Assembly (NCBI GenBank): GCA_030834835.1
Contig: JAUQXD010000215.1
Coordinates: 1 to 7,922, forward strand
DNA length: 7,922 bases
Reading direction: 5' to 3'
Source: Thermoflexales bacterium
GTDB taxonomy: Bacteria > Chloroflexota > Anaerolineae > Fen-1058
The notes under the pieces were generated by a model. It worked only from the letters and a program-made list of their open reading frames with translations, did no database searches and was not told the origin of the DNA. The translations under genes and the position numbers were made by a program. Position 1 is the stretch's first letter. Each line of letters begins with the position of its first letter. This document shows positions 5,996-7,922 of this stretch, piece after piece.

Positions 5996-6075
5996 TGCAC
6001 AATTCACAATGCCCGATGATCAAAATTCGCGTCGTACCGGGCGAACTGTGCATTGCGCATTGTTAATTGAGAATT
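5978..6075. repeat. Two inverted heptad arms between convergent genes
   Basis: The left arm (5978-6012) reads in sevens as TTAATGC, ACAGTTC, ATAATGC and so on. The right arm (6041-6075) reads GCGAACT, GTGCATT, GCGCATT and so on, which is the same unit family in the opposite orientation. The arms are in phase modulo 7 across a 28-base centre. The best stem is AATGCACAGTTC (5980-5991) with GAACTGTGCATT (6043-6054), 12 perfect pairs; GCCCG (6011-6015) and CGGGC (6038-6042) can pair inside it. The left arm overlaps the rsmI 3' end. A large hairpin in the rsmI transcript is possible and could help end it; no T-tract follows. Confidence 0.7.
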
Positions 6076-6112
6076 GCCATGATCTCTCCGTCTGTCATGG
6101 CGCTGCATCCTG

Positions 6113-6143
6113 TAAAAAGTACGAGCCTCGCAAGGAGGCTCGT
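6113..6143 (-). terminator. Intrinsic terminator of the LCP-hypothetical operon
   Basis: On the - strand a 9-bp perfect stem, ACGAGCCTC/GAGGCTCGT (6121-6129 with 6135-6143), has a 5-base loop and is followed within two bases by five T residues (6114-6118 as A on the + strand). It begins six bases past the stop codon of the 241-residue gene. The + strand direction lacks a T-tract, so it acts for the - strand only. Confidence 0.88.
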
Positions 6144-6149
6144 CGTGTC

Positions 6150-6875
6150 TTATTCGGTCCTGTCTTCGCCGCTGTCTTCGTCGGCCAGGTCGCTCATGTC
6201 CAGGCCGCTGATCAAATCCTGGAAAGCGCTGGGCACATCGGTCTTGGGCTTGCGGCGGCGGCGCTTGCGGCTGGAGGCGCTGGTCTCGCGCAGCAACGTA
6301 ATCATGCGGCCCTGCCACCACGCGCGCAGCACCATCCGCCCGTGATCGCCCAGAATATCCATCAACTCCAGCAGCCACTGCGCCGTGTTGATCGACATCT
6401 CGCGGAACAGCGCGCCCCAATCGTTCATGTCGGCCGGCACTTCGCCCAGCATCTCTTCCAGCGTTTGCTGCAACTGCTCGATCAGCCCGGCTTCCAGATG
6501 CGGCAGGTCGGTCAGCATCGCCAGCAGGTCCTGCACGTGATCCATCGGGTCGGTCAGCCAGCACAGCGGAATACCCACCCGCGCGATGGCGCCTTCCAGC
6601 GGCTCGAAGTCGTCCATCACCTCGATCAGTTCGTCGACGTCAACCCCGGCATCGAACAGCACGAAGGCGATCGACATGCCGTCTTCCAGGCTCATCGGCT
6701 CGGAATGCTGATAACCGATCCAGTGATCGTTCAACATCACCAGTTCGCGAAACTTCTCACCCCAGAACGACAGATGCTCATACGGCACCAGACCCGGCGC
6801 ACCCTCGGCGTCTTCTGCAAAGCGCTCGTTCCACTGCTCATACCAGGCATCCCAGCCATTTCTTAATTTAGCCAT
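6150..6875 (-). CDS. Unrecognised Trp-rich 241-residue protein
   Basis: I do not recognise this protein. It has 241 residues with no signal peptide or transmembrane segment visible. It is acidic over most of its length and contains ten tryptophans (8, 11, 15, 38, 52, 106, 153, 167, 186 and 187). Helix-rich stretches lie at about 80-145 and 160-195. A sharp basic cluster, RKRRRRKPK at 203-211, is followed by a short acidic tail (DLADEDSGEDRTE), suggesting a disordered C-terminus that could contact nucleic acid or a membrane surface. Evidence that it is a real gene is good: AAAGGAG (6880-6886 on the + strand) sits at normal spacing before the ATG, an intrinsic terminator follows the stop, and it lies 24 bp downstream of an LCP gene in the same direction. 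The pairing hints at an envelope-related job, but that is inference only. Confidence 0.8.
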   Translation of the reverse strand: MAKLRNGWDAWYEQWNERFAEDAEGAPGLVPYEHLSFWGEKFRELVMLNDHWIGYQHSEPMSLEDGMSIAFVLFDAGVDVDELIEVMDDFEPLEGAIARVGIPLCWLTDPMDHVQDLLAMLTDLPHLEAGLIEQLQQTLEEMLGEVPADMNDWGALFREMSINTAQWLLELMDILGDHGRMVLRAWWQGRMITLLRETSASSRKRRRRKPKTDVPSAFQDLISGLDMSDLADEDSGEDRTE

Positions 6876-6879
6876 GTCG

Positions 6880-6886
6880 CTCCTTT
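6880..6886 (-). promoter_or_regulatory. Ribosome binding site of the 241-residue gene
   Basis: Read on the - strand this is AAAGGAG, four bases before the ATG at 6875-6873. It supports the start chosen and the coding strand, since a long open frame also runs on the opposite strand here. Confidence 0.8.
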
Positions 6887-6899
6887 GCGCCCGGCCCCG

Positions 6900-7922
6900 T
6901 TACGGCGTCTGAGTGGTGCTTGCCGGCAGACTAAAATCGCTGCCCAGAATCACCTTGATGTCAAACCCGCTCGTGAGCGCCGTCGACGTGACCACCGTCG
7001 TCAGCGGCAGCCCCAGCGTTTGAGCGAGTTGTGCGGCCGTCGTCATGTTCGTTGTGTAATTGATGATGCGCGATTCGGCATAGTCAAACCGATCGGCCGA
7101 CGTGAACTCGACGACCGTATACCCCAGCGCCGTGAGCTGTTGCGCCGTCTGCGCGGCCAGGCCATTCGTCAACGTGCCGTTTTCAACTCTGATCCGCGCC
7201 GTTTCAGTCGTGTCCGTGCTGATCGTGCTGACCGGCCCGACGTTGAAGAAGCGTTCGCGCAATTCACGAATCTTGTCGCGCAGCGGCACCAGCACGGCCT
7301 GCGGCGGATCGGTCGGGGCCATATAGCCGACCGTCATGTTTTCATCGATCACGGCCTGCCGGATAGCCTTCGGCTCGATCTGCGTGGCGAGTTTCGCCAG
7401 TTGAATCAACTGATCGAGCGAGAGGTTGGTCTGCACCGATTCTTTCAGCGTGTCCAGCAGCGGCCCGGCCTGTGTCACCAGTGTGGGCAGCATATTGGCC
7501 GACGCCACTTTGTCGCGCACCGCCAGCAGCACCTGCTGCTGACGCCGCGCCCGATCGAAATCGCCCAGCCCGGTGTGGCGCGTGCGCGCGAATTTCAGCG
7601 CCAACCGGCCATTCATGAGCTGGCAACCCGCGTCGATGTGCAGCGGTTCGAAGCCGTAACCCGAATCGGGATACTCAGGATCGTCGATGGTCTCTTCGAC
7701 GCAAATCTCCACGCCGCCGATTTGATCAATCAACTTCTCAAAGCCCGAGAAATTCAGCCGCGCGTAATACTGCGTGGTGATGCCCAGGTTGTACTGCACC
7801 GTCGCCATCGCCAGCGCCGGGCCGCCGCCCGGATAGTTCTGCAAGTCGCCGATGAAGTGCGCGGTATTGATCTTGCTCTCAGTATCAAAGCCCGGAATCG
7901 CCACCCACAGATCGCGCGGAAT
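6900..7922 (-). CDS. LytR-CpsA-Psr (LCP) family protein with LytR_C domain, 5' end outside the window
   Basis: LCP proteins transfer polymers from polyprenyl-pyrophosphate carriers to peptidoglycan or other cell-wall acceptors on the outer face of the membrane. The 340 visible residues are a C-terminal fragment. The first codons read IPRDLWV, the conserved LCP core (family S-I-P-R-D), so the GTG at 7904 is not a start; the N-terminal helix and front of the domain lie beyond the right edge. LCP motifs in fragment numbering are SKIN (16-19), YYARLNFSGFEKLIDQIGGVEI (52-73), the MNGRLALKFARTRH segment (103-116) and DFDRARRQQQVL (121-132); the arginines in the last two contact pyrophosphate in characterised members. 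After a helical region (about 137-225), a LytR_C domain spans about 242-330, from RIRVENGTLTNGLA to KVILGSDF. A Ser/Thr-rich tail ends the protein. It probably forms an operon with the 241-residue gene downstream. Confidence 0.93.
   Translation of the reverse strand: MPRDLWVAIPGFDTESKINTAHFIGDLQNYPGGGPALAMATVQYNLGITTQYYARLNFSGFEKLIDQIGGVEICVEETIDDPEYPDSGYGFEPLHIDAGCQLMNGRLALKFARTRHTGLGDFDRARRQQQVLLAVRDKVASANMLPTLVTQAGPLLDTLKESVQTNLSLDQLIQLAKLATQIEPKAIRQAVIDENMTVGYMAPTDPPQAVLVPLRDKIRELRERFFNVGPVSTISTDTTETARIRVENGTLTNGLAAQTAQQLTALGYTVVEFTSADRFDYAESRIINYTTNMTTAAQLAQTLGLPLTTVVTSTALTSGFDIKVILGSDFSLPASTTQTP

Noticed and set aside
6009..6866. Open frame of 285 codons on the + strand
   Set aside because: It runs antisense through the intrinsic terminator and the 241-residue gene, has no ribosome binding site, and its translation is His/Gln-rich shadow sequence. 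The - strand gene has a Shine-Dalgarno and a terminator.
7902..7904. GTG at 7904 as start of the LCP protein
   Set aside because: The frame stays open to the window edge, and the codons before it read IPRDLW, the conserved LCP core, so the gene continues outside the window.

Overview
The window is a moderately GC-rich bacterial chromosome segment carrying ordinary single-copy genes. Several features point to Chloroflexota: a ParB/sulfiredoxin-fold domain fused to two UspA domains (a layout I associate with that phylum), a short KaiC-type ATPase, and an LCP protein with a C-terminal LytR_C domain. This assignment comes from family knowledge, not a search, and I cannot name a class.

Layout on the + strand: nadB (45-1622, L-aspartate oxidase of NAD synthesis); a ParB-fold/double-UspA protein (1752-3449); a membrane-anchored YdcF/SanA-type DUF218 protein (3586-4233) with visibly lower GC; a single-domain KaiC-like ATPase (4415-5152) with a clear sigma-70 promoter; and rsmI (5183-5995, 16S rRNA 2'-O-methyltransferase), probably co-transcribed with the KaiC gene. 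On the - strand, reading from the right edge: a 5'-truncated LCP cell-wall ligase (6900-7922), then 23 bp later an unrecognised Trp-rich 241-aa protein (6150-6875), closed by a textbook intrinsic terminator (6113-6143). rsmI and this pair converge on 5996-6149. No gene-free stretch exceeds 300 bases; the longest is 4234-4414.

The genes do not form one pathway and I see no new defence, mobile or biosynthetic system. The most unusual structure is in the spacers. Most hold a degenerate short tandem array with a 7-bp (sometimes 8-bp) period: 1-28, 1621-1746, 3448-3494, 4313-4357, and two opposed arms at 5978-6012 and 6041-6075. The unit sequence changes gradually while the period holds; 1621-1746 reads as 18 consecutive heptads. 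Several arrays begin on the stop codon of the preceding gene, and one encodes the last residues of RsmI. Two palindromes resembling dispersed REP-type elements lie at 3502-3544 and 5149-5181. This resembles the heptameric short tandem repeats (STRR) known from filamentous cyanobacteria, but the drifting, in-phase composition deserves a genome-wide look.
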